From positions 1-26,894 of IMG/VR virus record IMGVR_UViG_3300010354_000517: a DNA stretch of 26,894 nucleotides, one strand, 5' to 3'. Position numbers and translations under genes: made by a program. The notes under the pieces were generated by a model, which was given only the letters and a program-made list of their open reading frames with translations, was not told the DNA's origin and ran no database searches. Of this stretch, positions 14,443 through 21,060 are shown piece after piece. The DNA comes from a virus. How positions within the stretch are numbered: the first letter of the stretch is position 1; each line of letters begins with the position of its first letter.

Positions 14443-15331
14443 CCTAGACGACGACTGGCGCGTTCTCGGACACGTCCCGCGCAAGCGTCCTCCCGAACGC
14501 GAGCCCGTCCTTCCAAAGGCAGAGGCCGCGCGAGCTTGGTTCGCGGACATCGGGACGCACCCGCACACGGTGCTGACCGTTCCTGGGGGCAGCCCACAGG
14601 CTCGTGCTGGGTTCTATCGGGGACTCGAAGCCTTCTGCGCCATCGACCAGCAGCACATGAGGACATGGCTCCTGAGAGGGCCGCTTGCCGACTGGACTGA
14701 CCGGCTACGTCGTCTCCCCGTGCTCCCCGAGTGTCTGGAGACGCTTCCGGTGGCGCGCACGGCTCCCACGTTCTGGCGCTGGTTCTGGGCTCTCGCGCAG
14801 GTCGAAGACTTCGTAATCGACGAACCTCTGAGGAGCATGGTGGACAGGCCCTACCATCTCGTCCATGACCTGCTGAGGCTCTTCATGGGGCTGCGCTTCC
14901 TTGCCGTGGAAGGGGCACCCGAGGAGCAAGTGGCCGAGAGGCTCGACCTCATCGTTCGTTGGATGACGATGGAGCCCGAGCCCGCTGACGCGCGCGTGCT
15001 CGACGAGGTAGGCGTTCGTCGCTCACCCGGTTCGACCGACGAGAGGCTCGACCTTCTCATCCTGCTTCTGACGCTCGCCGAGCAGAATGGCGTGGTTGGC
15101 AAGACGGCCTTCGTGTTCGACGACCTCGACGCCGGGTGTCGTTCCGACAGCCGCCCGTACCTCCGCGAGCTTCACCACCTCATGCAGGCGACGGTGCGGT
15201 GGGCCAAGTTCACGGAAATCCCGGTCGGGCTCATCCTCGGTTTCGACCCAAGGAACGCTCCGCTCCTGCGCCGAACCAACCCCAAGCTCGCGAGCGACGT
15301 TCTGGCCGCGATGACGTGGGCCTCGGTGTAA
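14411..15331 (+). CDS. Possible degenerate ATPase-like protein (~306 aa)
   Basis: Starts are possible at ATG 14411 or GTG 14423; both overlap the upstream gene by 20-32 bases. Residues near the middle of the C-terminal half contain TAFVFDDLDAG, a hydrophobic strand followed by acidic residues like a Walker B motif, and IPVGLILGFDPRN, like a sensor 1 strand. No canonical GxxxxGKT Walker A is found; the only candidate is VPGGSPQARAGF near the N-terminus, lacking the Lys. The protein may be an inactive or divergent AAA-like protein or something unrelated. Its TAA stop is part of a GGTGTAAG element serving the next gene. Confidence 0.6.
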   Translation: MRSFVTTKTSDLDDDWRVLGHVPRKRPPEREPVLPKAEAARAWFADIGTHPHTVLTVPGGSPQARAGFYRGLEAFCAIDQQHMRTWLLRGPLADWTDRLRRLPVLPECLETLPVARTAPTFWRWFWALAQVEDFVIDEPLRSMVDRPYHLVHDLLRLFMGLRFLAVEGAPEEQVAERLDLIVRWMTMEPEPADARVLDEVGVRRSPGSTDERLDLLILLLTLAEQNGVVGKTAFVFDDLDAGCRSDSRPYLRELHHLMQATVRWAKFTEIPVGLILGFDPRNAPLLRRTNPKLASDVLAAMTWASV

Positions 15332-15332
15332 G
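15325..15332 (+). promoter_or_regulatory. GGTGTAAG element overlapping a stop codon
   Basis: GGTGTAAG contains the TAA stop of the preceding gene and is followed by AGAGAACC and the ATG at 15341. AGAGA may add ribosome binding. The spacing matches the copies before 10192 and (minus strand) 26199. Confidence 0.45.
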
Positions 15333-15340
15333 AGAGAACC

Positions 15341-15808
15341 ATGTCCACCGACGCCATTGACGACGTGGGTTTTGGCGATACCTCGGTCGCCCACCTCCCC
15401 AAGGAACGCTTCGACCTCCCCTGCGGCGACTGCGGCGCGCTCATGCGGCTCCGACAAGGGGACTACGGCCCCTACTACCAATGCAGCCGCCGCGCTGACG
15501 GATGCCGGGGCAACCATTCGGCCCGGCCCGACGGAAGCCCCTCCGGGGTGCCTGGGAACGCCGAGACGCGCCGTTGGCGACGGCTTGCCCACGAGACGTT
15601 CGACCGCCTCTGGAAGGGCGAGACGGCTCGGATGACGGCCGACCAGGCGTACGATTGGCTCGCCTGGAAGATGAAGCTCCCTCGTGAGGAGGGGAACATC
15701 GGCCGGTTCTCGCAGGCTCAATGCGAGCACCTCATCGCCATCGTGAAGGCAGAGTTCCCCGAGTTCCGCAACGGGTGGGATAGGCTCCTCGGCGGAGATT
15801 CCTTCTAA
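15341..15808 (+). CDS. Zinc-finger protein, DUF3268-like (155 aa)
   Basis: A four-Cys zinc ribbon is formed by C28, C31, C48 and C55 (CGDCGALMRLR, then YYQCSRR, then GCRG). It is followed by HSARPDG, GVPGNAETRRWRRLAHETFDRLW and a helical segment with MTADQAYDWLAWKM. The zinc ribbon is of the topoisomerase I C-terminal type, and the following AH-x-x-FD-x-LW segment fits DUF3268 proteins, which are small and often phage- or plasmid-borne. It probably binds single-stranded DNA or RNA; the exact role is unknown. It lies in a rightward operon of unknown genes. Confidence 0.75.
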   Translation: MSTDAIDDVGFGDTSVAHLPKERFDLPCGDCGALMRLRQGDYGPYYQCSRRADGCRGNHSARPDGSPSGVPGNAETRRWRRLAHETFDRLWKGETARMTADQAYDWLAWKMKLPREEGNIGRFSQAQCEHLIAIVKAEFPEFRNGWDRLLGGDSF

Positions 15809-15825
15809 GACGAGCCCCTAGTACG

Positions 15826-16353
15826 ATGCCCGAGCTTGCACGCACGCGCGATGTGGTCGTCCTCTTCAAGGGCGACGCTTTCACGGTCATGGTCGATGAC
15901 GCCATGCGGGCCGGGGGCTGGCAAGGGGGCCAAGCGGTCAAGTGGGTGGACTCGCCGCGTGACGAGTTCCTCGTGACCTACTCGGATGGGCTTTACGGGG
16001 GCATCATGCTCTGGGGCTCGAACGAGCCCGCCGACCAGTTCATCAGCATGGTTGAGCAGCAGCCAACCTATGGCTACGGGGTTCTCGGCGTGGGCGGGTG
16101 GCTCATGGCGACCCGGACGTTCGAGCAGTTCACATACGCCTCCCGAACGGGTGGCGGCCCGTTGGTCCCCATCGTCTACACGGTCGGGCAGCGGCTTCTC
16201 TTCTCGCTTCGAGGCTGGTGGACGAACGAGGACGAGTGGACGGCTTCCGGTGACCCGCGCGCACCGAACGGGTATTACGTCGGCAGCGTCGTGCAAGCCC
16301 CCGCGCCGAACGCCGTCGGCGAACTCTACATGACGCTCCAGACGAGCATCTAA
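15826..16353 (+). CDS. Hypothetical protein (175 aa)
   Basis: The 175-residue protein starts MPELARTRDVVVLFKGDAF. It is rich in Gly and aromatic residues (TYGYGVLGVGGWLMATRTFEQF), lacks membrane spans and looks like a beta-sandwich. A minor virion protein is one possibility, but nothing proves it. It starts 18 bases after the previous stop and is followed closely by the next gene, in one rightward unit. Confidence 0.65.
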   Translation: MPELARTRDVVVLFKGDAFTVMVDDAMRAGGWQGGQAVKWVDSPRDEFLVTYSDGLYGGIMLWGSNEPADQFISMVEQQPTYGYGVLGVGGWLMATRTFEQFTYASRTGGGPLVPIVYTVGQRLLFSLRGWWTNEDEWTASGDPRAPNGYYVGSVVQAPAPNAVGELYMTLQTSI

Positions 16354-16376
16354 TCCTCTTGCGCGGCCGGAGGGGC

Positions 16377-17177
16377 ATGACGTTCCCCTCCAACCTCGCA
16401 GCCCGTGAAGCCTACATCCTCGATGCCGTGAAAGCCGGAGACTACGAGTGCTCCTGGACGACGGTCAGTTGGGAGGAGAAGGGCCACACCATCGAGTTCG
16501 ACGTGCTCGCCGACGCCCTGAAAATCGAGGGCGTCCGGGTCAACGTGTCGGCCCGGCTCTCGCAGCAGATGGCTGACGTGACCGGCGCGATGCTGATGAC
16601 CCCGAAGATTGCCGACCTCTGCTACCACCGGGCCGCGTTTCGGATTGGCCCGAGCCCACAACCCATCACGTCCTCAACCGAAGCCATGCTGGCTCACAGC
16701 AAGCGGGTCGATGCCGCGCTCGCGAAGGTCGCCGGGTACGACGCCTCGGCCAATCCCCTGGTCGATACCGTGGGCAAATACTGGTGCATCTCGAACGAAC
16801 TGAAGGGCGCGACCACGAAGGCCCTGAACTACGGGTGGCATTTCGTCGGGACGACCTACCAGGGCATCAAGGGCTACCGTTGCGACTCGGGCCTGCCCTA
16901 CAGCACCATCCAGCCGAGCGCGACCGGCCACGACTACGCTCACGCGGACTACTCGCAGATTCACCGAACGGTTGCCGAGGTCTGCCGGGTCGATGGGGAG
17001 CAGAAGCTCCTCCGAGACGTGCTCACCGACCCCGCCCTCTGCTACCTCGTGAGCCACGAGGGGCCGCTCGCCGTGCTCCGACAGCCGAGTGTGCCGGAGC
17101 CCGCAGAGCGCATCGTCGTGCTCCCCCGCGTCACCATCACGGGCGACGCTAGTAGCTCTCCCACCCCGTCGGTGTGA
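16377..17177 (+). CDS. Conserved-looking protein with HDYAHADYS motif (266 aa)
   Basis: I chose ATG 16377 (MTFPSNLAAREAYI), with GGAGGGG directly upstream, rather than 16359. The pattern 'LADALKIEGVRVNVSARLSQQMADVTGAMLMTPKIADL' split over residues 45-85 resembles a family of unnamed proteins of phages and Gram-negative bacteria, often near cell-wall genes, including a later region ending HDYAHADYSQ. The two His and two Asp there could bind a metal as in M15-like peptidases, but the full motif is absent. The 3' end overlaps the opposite-strand gene by 29 bases. Confidence 0.6.
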   Translation: MTFPSNLAAREAYILDAVKAGDYECSWTTVSWEEKGHTIEFDVLADALKIEGVRVNVSARLSQQMADVTGAMLMTPKIADLCYHRAAFRIGPSPQPITSSTEAMLAHSKRVDAALAKVAGYDASANPLVDTVGKYWCISNELKGATTKALNYGWHFVGTTYQGIKGYRCDSGLPYSTIQPSATGHDYAHADYSQIHRTVAEVCRVDGEQKLLRDVLTDPALCYLVSHEGPLAVLRQPSVPEPAERIVVLPRVTITGDASSSPTPSV

Positions 17178-17451
17178 GGACGTGAGTGACGTTGGCCTCG
17201 CGCCGCTCGACGCGCTCCCAGAAGCCGTCGGGTGGCGTGATGCCGAACTCGACGAGCTTCGTGCGGAGCCGGAGCGTGCTCTTGCGGTCCACGTCGGACG
17301 GGAACGCGATGGCGCTCCAGAACGTCTCGTCGTCGGCCTCGGGGTCGAGGTCGAAGAGCGTCATGTAGAACTCCGCCAAGGGGCGGTCCCACCCCGCCAT
17401 GACCTCGCACGGCTTACCCTGGTAACTCGTCTTGAACTTGACCTGACTCAT
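17149..17451 (-). CDS. Small conserved protein, YQGKPxEVxxGWDRPL type (100 aa)
   Basis: The start at 17451 (MSQVKFKTSYQGKPCEVMAG) overlaps the stop of the upstream gene by ATGA; the longer frame to 17562 is rejected. The opening 'YQGKPCEVMAGWDRPLAEFY', followed by a short linker and LRTKLVEFGITPP, recalls a family of small proteins of plasmids and phages with no known function. It runs convergent to, and overlaps, the rightward gene ending at 17177. It ends a two-gene unit led by a type 1 element. Confidence 0.65.
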   Translation of the reverse strand: MSQVKFKTSYQGKPCEVMAGWDRPLAEFYMTLFDLDPEADDETFWSAIAFPSDVDRKSTLRLRTKLVEFGITPPDGFWERVERREANVTHVLTPTGWESY

Positions 17452-17648
17452 GCGACCCTCGTGAGCGTGAAGGAAGCGGACGCGCCGCCCCCGTAGGTGA
17501 TGGTTTCGCCGACCCCAAGGAGGCGAATCTCCTCGATGTCGGCCACGTCGAAGTGCCCGCACTCGACGTTGCAGACGATGAACTCGATGATGCTCGTCGG
17601 CTGACCGTCGAGCGTGAACTGGCGGCTCTGAACTTCGCGCGGGACCAT
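17448..17648 (-). CDS. Hypothetical protein (66 aa) behind a type 1 element
   Basis: The 66 residues (MVPREVQSRQFTLDGQPTSI, then CNVECGHFDVADIEEI) look like a small mostly beta protein with two nearby Cys and a His. The start lies exactly five bases after the type 1 element at 17654-17682 and so is well fixed. It overlaps the 100-aa gene downstream by four bases. No family is recognised. Confidence 0.65.
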   Translation of the reverse strand: MVPREVQSRQFTLDGQPTSIIEFIVCNVECGHFDVADIEEIRLLGVGETITYGGGASASFTLTRVA

Positions 17649-17653
17649 GCTGC

Positions 17654-17682
17654 TCCTACGAGGTGAGGGGTCGAGTTACCAA
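17654..17682 (-). promoter_or_regulatory. Type 1 promoter-like element, copy 3
   Basis: On the minus strand: TTGGTA (17682-17677), 17 bases ending CTCACCTC, GTAGGA (17659-17654), five bases, ATG at 17648. It lies in the 62-base gap between two leftward units. Confidence 0.6.
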
Positions 17683-17710
17683 CGCGGGTTCCGCGCGCCG
17701 AACGGGACGG

Positions 17711-18391
17711 TCAGCCCGTCGAGTCGTAGACCCTCTCGACCCCGCATTTGTGACAGCGGTGGACGTGCTGGAACATCGCGACCGAGCCGACCTCGGCAAA
17801 GTCGTGGACGCACGCCACGTCGTTCGTCCAGCCGTGGCCGCCGCATTGAGGGCAGCCTGCCTTGAAGTGCCCGTAGCGGTGCCGGTTCTCGGGCGTGTCC
17901 TCGTACCCGTGGAGCGGGTAGCAGTTGAGGTCGAGATTCCACGCCCCGTGCCCCTTGCAGCGGGGGCACTCGACGGCATCCGGCATGAACGAGGGCTTCT
18001 CGGGCTTCGCCGGGAAGTCCCGGAAGGCGTCCGGGTGGTTCTCGTCGAGGTAGACCTTGGCGACGTACGCGGGCTCGCGCACTTGGTCGAGCGCATCCTC
18101 GGTGTCGGCGTCGATGAGACGCTCCCAGTCGGAGGGGCGGTTCGTGCCGACCACCAGCACCTTGCGGCGATTGACCGTCTCGAACGCGAGTTCGAGTCCG
18201 GCCCGACGGAGACGAGTGAGCAGGGAGTCGCGGGACCGGCTGTACTGCCCCGACCACTCCTTCGCCTTGCCCTTGAGGGTGGAGCCTGACCACGCCTCGT
18301 AGCCGAGCAGGAGCCCCTTCTGGTAGGAGCCCCGCGCGAGCTTCAGAGCCGTCGAGCGGTCGGCGTCCGAGCAGAACACCGTCCAGGTCAC
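17711..18391 (-). CDS. Phage zinc protein with two CxxCxGHG motifs (226 aa)
   Basis: The C-terminal 90 residues carry CPRCKGHG (142-149), CPQCGGHG (180-187) and a final CHKCG (213-217), with Y-P-L-H and TPENRHRYGHF between them. I recognise this DnaJ-type zinc arrangement with 'TPENRHxYxHF' from many phage genomes, where it is unnamed. The N-terminal 130 residues are alpha/beta with no known motif. The zinc part may chaperone or bind nucleic acid. The gene overlaps the upstream gene by four bases, at the end of a three-gene unit driven from 18801. Confidence 0.7.
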   Translation of the reverse strand: MTWTVFCSDADRSTALKLARGSYQKGLLLGYEAWSGSTLKGKAKEWSGQYSRSRDSLLTRLRRAGLELAFETVNRRKVLVVGTNRPSDWERLIDADTEDALDQVREPAYVAKVYLDENHPDAFRDFPAKPEKPSFMPDAVECPRCKGHGAWNLDLNCYPLHGYEDTPENRHRYGHFKAGCPQCGGHGWTNDVACVHDFAEVGSVAMFQHVHRCHKCGVERVYDSTG

Positions 18392-18597
18392 GACAGCACC
18401 TCCGGGGCGGGAGTGAGGGCGGCCTCGGCCTCCTCACGGGTGTCGAAGTAATCCGACTCGCGGGAGTAAGGCCCGCAGTCGCAGTAGGTGCCGAGGTAGT
18501 AGCCCGCCGCCGAGCGGCAGACTTGGAGGACGAGCTTCACGCCGCAGTCTGAGCAGGTGCAGGGGGCACCTCCGAGGATGGTTTCGCCAGGCAGCAT
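18388..18597 (-). CDS. Small Cys-rich zinc-ribbon protein (69 aa)
   Basis: The start at 18597 (MLPGETILGGAP) overlaps the stop of the upstream 56-aa gene (TGATG), so I prefer it to 18615. CTCSDCG at residues 13-19 and CRSAAGYYLGTYCDCG later give a compact zinc ribbon with five Cys. The end (YFDTREEAEAALTPAP) is the usual 'F-x-T-x-E-E-A' helix of small modifier-like proteins. The gene overlaps the downstream zinc-protein gene by four bases. The role is unknown. Confidence 0.7.
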   Translation of the reverse strand: MLPGETILGGAPCTCSDCGVKLVLQVCRSAAGYYLGTYCDCGPYSRESDYFDTREEAEAALTPAPEVLS

Positions 18598-18767
18598 CAC
18601 GCCACCTCCTGGCACGCCTTCTTACCGGCGCGGCGGACCACCGTCTCCAGAGCCTTCTCGGCCCGGTGGTACGCGGCGCGGCTCACGCCGCGCCGATGCC
18701 CGTGGCGTTGAACCACGAGCTTTCCGATTGAATCCTTGTGGCCCTGCGCTTTGATTCCGGTCTGCAT
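18597..18767 (-). CDS. Small basic protein (56 aa) behind a type 1 element
   Basis: ATG 18767 lies exactly five bases after the type 1 element, and the frame runs 56 residues to TGA 18599-18597. It starts MQTGIKAQGHKDSIGKLVVQ and is strongly basic, with a C-terminal helix (YHRAEKALETVVRRAGKKA). The TGA overlaps the ATG of the next gene. The promoter, the overlap and the lack of any other use for the interval support it as real. It may bind nucleic acid. No family is recognised. Confidence 0.6.
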   Translation of the reverse strand: MQTGIKAQGHKDSIGKLVVQRHGHRRGVSRAAYHRAEKALETVVRRAGKKACQEVA

Positions 18768-18772
18768 ACCCC

Positions 18773-18801
18773 CTCTACGAGGTGAGCCGTGCGGCTACCA
18801 A
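18773..18801 (-). promoter_or_regulatory. Type 1 promoter-like element, copy 4
   Basis: On the minus strand: TTGGTA (18801-18796), 17 bases ending CTCACCTC, GTAGAG (18778-18773), five bases, ATG at 18767. It begins three bases after the pyrB stop codon, so it re-initiates transcription within the leftward block. Confidence 0.65.
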
Positions 18802-18804
18802 CGG

Positions 18805-19728
18805 CTACTTGCCGAAAATCGCCGCAAGGATTGCCATACGGACCCAGAGCCCGTTCTTGACCTGCCTGAAGTACGCGGCGCGCGGGTCGGCGTCGATTTC
18901 CTTGGGTATTTCGTTCACGCGGGGGAGCGGGTGGAGGATTTTGGTCTGCCTCGGCAGGGACGCCACCAACTCGGGGGTGAGCAGGCACGAGTTCTTCACG
19001 GCCTCGTAGGACTCCAGCGAGGGGAACCGCTCCTTCTGGACGCGCGTCATGTACACCACGTTCGCGTCGCCGAGCAGGTCGGCGACCTCGTGGAGCCCGC
19101 TGCGCACGAAGACCTCTTCGCAAGGGATGTCCGGGTGGACGGTCTGGCTGAGACGGAGCATCTCGGGCGAGATGAGGCTGAACCGGATGCCGGGATAGCG
19201 TGCGAGGAGCCGGATGAGCGAGTGAACGGTGCGCCCGTAGGCAAGGTCGCCCACGAAGGCGACGTGCAGGTTCTCCAGCCGCCCGACCTCCCGCTGGATG
19301 GTGTAGAGGTCGAGGAGGGCTTGCGTCGGGTGCTCTCCGATGCCGTCTCCGGCGTTGATGACCGGCACGGGGCTGACCTCGGCCGCGCGCTTCACGGCAC
19401 CCGTCTCGGGATGCCGCAGAACGATGGCGTCCGCGTACTGGCCGAGCGTCGTGATAGTGTCTTCGAGCGTCTCACCCTTCGAGACGCTGCTGAACTGCAC
19501 CCCCTGCGTGATGGGGATGACGTTGCCGCCGAGCTTCGACATGGCCGCGATGAAGCTCGACGACGTGCGGGTCGAGGGCTCGTAGAAGATGCAGGCGAGC
19601 GTGAGCCCGGTGAGCACCTCGCGGTACTCGGCGGGCCGCATACGCGACAGGTGGTCAGCGTACGTAAATACCGTGTGGATGTCGGTGTTTGTGATTTGCG
19701 CGACAGATAGGACGTGCTGACCCTTCAT
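18805..19728 (-). CDS. pyrB: Aspartate carbamoyltransferase catalytic chain (307 aa)
   Basis: This enzyme joins carbamoyl phosphate and aspartate, the first committed step of pyrimidine synthesis. ATG 19728 (MKGQHVLSV) follows a GAGGGAG site. The carbamoyl-phosphate motif FYEPSTRTSSSF (48-59), SVSKGET with K84, R105 in VLRHPETG, GEHPTQALLDLY (131-142), R166, MTRVQ (227-231) and LHPLPR (265-270) are all present, nearly in E. coli numbering, and the length is that of the catalytic chain (about 310). It therefore looks active. No pyrI regulatory chain or other pyr gene is in the window. A phage-borne copy would raise UMP/CTP/dTTP supply, or escape host feedback control. Confidence 0.95.
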   Translation of the reverse strand: MKGQHVLSVAQITNTDIHTVFTYADHLSRMRPAEYREVLTGLTLACIFYEPSTRTSSSFIAAMSKLGGNVIPITQGVQFSSVSKGETLEDTITTLGQYADAIVLRHPETGAVKRAAEVSPVPVINAGDGIGEHPTQALLDLYTIQREVGRLENLHVAFVGDLAYGRTVHSLIRLLARYPGIRFSLISPEMLRLSQTVHPDIPCEEVFVRSGLHEVADLLGDANVVYMTRVQKERFPSLESYEAVKNSCLLTPELVASLPRQTKILHPLPRVNEIPKEIDADPRAAYFRQVKNGLWVRMAILAAIFGK

Positions 19729-19780
19729 GGCTCCCTCGGTTTCTCCCCCGAGGCATAGTCGAAGGAACAGGAGAAACACA

Positions 19781-19812
19781 GAGGCCCAGCAGGGGATTAC
19801 CCGCTGGGCCTC
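19781..19812 (-). terminator. Hairpin terminator between the 64-aa gene and pyrB
   Basis: GAGGCCCAGC (19781-19790) pairs perfectly with GCTGGGCCTC (19803-19812), a 10-bp stem with a 12-base loop. On the minus strand it lies just after the 64-aa gene stop and is followed by TGTGTTTCTCC. It should reduce read-through into pyrB. A clear promoter for pyrB is not seen in the 52 bases between hairpin and start. Confidence 0.75.
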
Positions 19813-19834
19813 CGAGAGCCGTTTCGGCGTCGCG

Positions 19835-20029
19835 CTACCGCTTCGAGACGAAGCTGTAGAGCTTGTCGGCCTCTTCGATGATGGCCTCCGTGGTCACGGC
19901 GGCCCAGTCGGCCGGGCGACCCTGCGCCTTGGCGCTCTCGAACGCCATGTGGGCGTTCTGCGAGAGAACCTCCTTCGCCAGGTGGAGGAGGGAGGCACGA
20001 ATCTCGAACGGCTTGCTGTTGTCGGACAT
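19835..20029 (-). CDS. Small conserved phage protein (64 aa)
   Basis: The sequence MSDNSKPFEIRASLLHLAKE, continuing with an Ala/Glu-rich helix and ending TTEAIIEEADKLYSFVSKR, resembles the small uncharacterised proteins ('KPFxLRxxLLxLAxEI ... ADKLYxFV') found in T4-like phages. It is fully helical in look. The start follows a GAGGTT site. Function is unknown even in the better-studied relatives. A terminator follows 20 bases after its stop. Confidence 0.7.
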   Translation of the reverse strand: MSDNSKPFEIRASLLHLAKEVLSQNAHMAFESAKAQGRPADWAAVTTEAIIEEADKLYSFVSKR

Positions 20030-20090
20030 GATGAACCTCGTGTGTGTGGTGTGGGCCAGGAGCGGCCCGAGGGCGACCCTACCGTGGGGC

Positions 20091-20106
20091 CTTGACGGGG
20101 GTCAAG
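20091..20106 (-). terminator. Small hairpin at the end of the 67-aa gene
   Basis: CTTGAC/GTCAAG with a four-base loop overlaps the TGA stop (20104-20102) of the leftward gene. It is short and lacks a T tract, so termination is uncertain. Confidence 0.3.
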
Positions 20107-20305
20107 CGCCAAGGTCGATGATGCAGACGCCTCGGTCGCGCTCGTCATCGTCCTTCCGCTGGACCTGCGTGGCCGGGGGCGGATACGGCAGGGGGAGTTC
20201 GAGTCGGGGCTGTTCCTGCGCGACCGGGCGTTCCCAGCGTCGCAGACGCTCGATGAGGAAGTCGGGCAGCATACTCTCGCGGCGCAGAGGATGTTTCGTG
20301 GTCAC
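20102..20305 (-). CDS. Small phage protein, LPDFLIERL type (67 aa, GTG start)
   Basis: I place the start at GTG 20305 because AGGAGG lies four bases upstream; an ATG at 20272 is the alternative. The sequence has a helix (MLPDFLIERLRRWER), then a Pro-rich linker (LPLPYPPPATQ) and a final strand (GVCIIDLGA). This plan ('LPDxLIExI ... LPLPxPPP ... xVVIIDL') is one I recall from small phage proteins of unknown function. It faces the rightward gene at 20333 with a shared 27-bp intergenic element. Confidence 0.65.
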   Translation of the reverse strand: MTTKHPLRRESMLPDFLIERLRRWERPVAQEQPRLELPLPYPPPATQVQRKDDDERDRGVCIIDLGA

Positions 20306-20314
20306 GGTTCCTCC

Positions 20315-20322
20315 TATACACC
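20315..20322 (-). promoter_or_regulatory. GGTGTATA element in a 27-bp divergent gap
   Basis: On the minus strand GGTGTATA leads directly into AGGAGG and the GTG at 20305. On the plus strand the same bases read TATACACC, with GTG/ATG starts at 20330/20333. One short symmetric A/T-rich core could serve as the -10 for both directions. Confidence 0.4.
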
Positions 20323-20332
20323 GGCCAAGGTG

Positions 20333-21058
20333 ATGCTCCGCCTGTCCGCCGACAAGTACGACCACATCGACTTCAAGCCCCCCAAGTCCGTCGCCGACGC
20401 GGCGGAGCGCGGCTTGGAGTACCGCAAGAAGGCGAACCCGTCCGACAAGGGCGGCCTCACGCCCGCCGAGGCGTCCAAGCAGGGCATTGGCTCCGGTGTG
20501 CAGCGGGCCACGAACCTCAAGAACCGGACGAACGTGAGCCCCGAGGTCATCCGGCAAATGTGCGCGTTCTTCTCACGGCACGAGAAGAACAAGGGTATCT
20601 CCGCCGAGAACAAGGCGACCCCCTGGAAAGACAAGGGGCACGTCGCGTGGCTCCTTTGGGGAGGCGACCCCGGTAAGACGTGGGCAGAAAAGGTGAGGGA
20701 CCAGATGGACCGTGCGGACGAGGACGCTAAGAAGAAGACAGCCCACGGGCTCATCGACCACGAGCTTGTGAACGACCTCGCTTCGGCCTACCGTGGCAAG
20801 AGGATGCGGGACGGCATCCGCGACATGGAGATGGCCGGGATGCCCGAGCAGGTGGCCGAGCGGTTCTACGAGGCCCTCGGCGAGCACGCGGACGAGGTTC
20901 GCGGCGAGCTTCACCGCATCATCGAGGCAAGCGGTCCCTGCCAATGCGGGGGCAACTGCGGCGGAAGCTGCGGTGGCGGCAGTTGTGACTGCGGGTGCGG
21001 CTCCGACTGCCCCTGCATGAAGTCGCGGGTCGCGCGCCGGTACGTCCGGGCCGTCTAA
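20333..21058 (+). CDS. Conserved phage protein with Cys-rich C-terminal tail (241 aa)
   Basis: The start may be GTG 20330 or ATG 20333; ATG 20291 is less likely. Residues about 30-110 contain the phage motif 'GIGSGVQRATNLKNRTNVSP', 'MCAFFSRHEKN' and 'HVAWLLWGGDPGKTWAEKV', which I have seen in many phage genomes, sometimes within head- or DNA-associated proteins, with unknown function. The last 40 residues (202-228) hold nine Cys in Gly-rich spacing (CQCGGNCGGSCGG, then CDCGCG and CPC). That is metallothionein-like and probably binds metal. The basic end is RVARRYVRAV. Confidence 0.7.
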   Translation: MLRLSADKYDHIDFKPPKSVADAAERGLEYRKKANPSDKGGLTPAEASKQGIGSGVQRATNLKNRTNVSPEVIRQMCAFFSRHEKNKGISAENKATPWKDKGHVAWLLWGGDPGKTWAEKVRDQMDRADEDAKKKTAHGLIDHELVNDLASAYRGKRMRDGIRDMEMAGMPEQVAERFYEALGEHADEVRGELHRIIEASGPCQCGGNCGGSCGGGSCDCGCGSDCPCMKSRVARRYVRAV

Positions 21059-21060
21059 CC

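Noticed and set aside
16377-17177. Calling this gene an M15-type peptidase from its HDYAHADYS motif
   Set aside because: The spacing differs from SxHxxGxAxD and no downstream HxE/HxH metal ligand could be identified, unlike in the true M15 gene at 23567.
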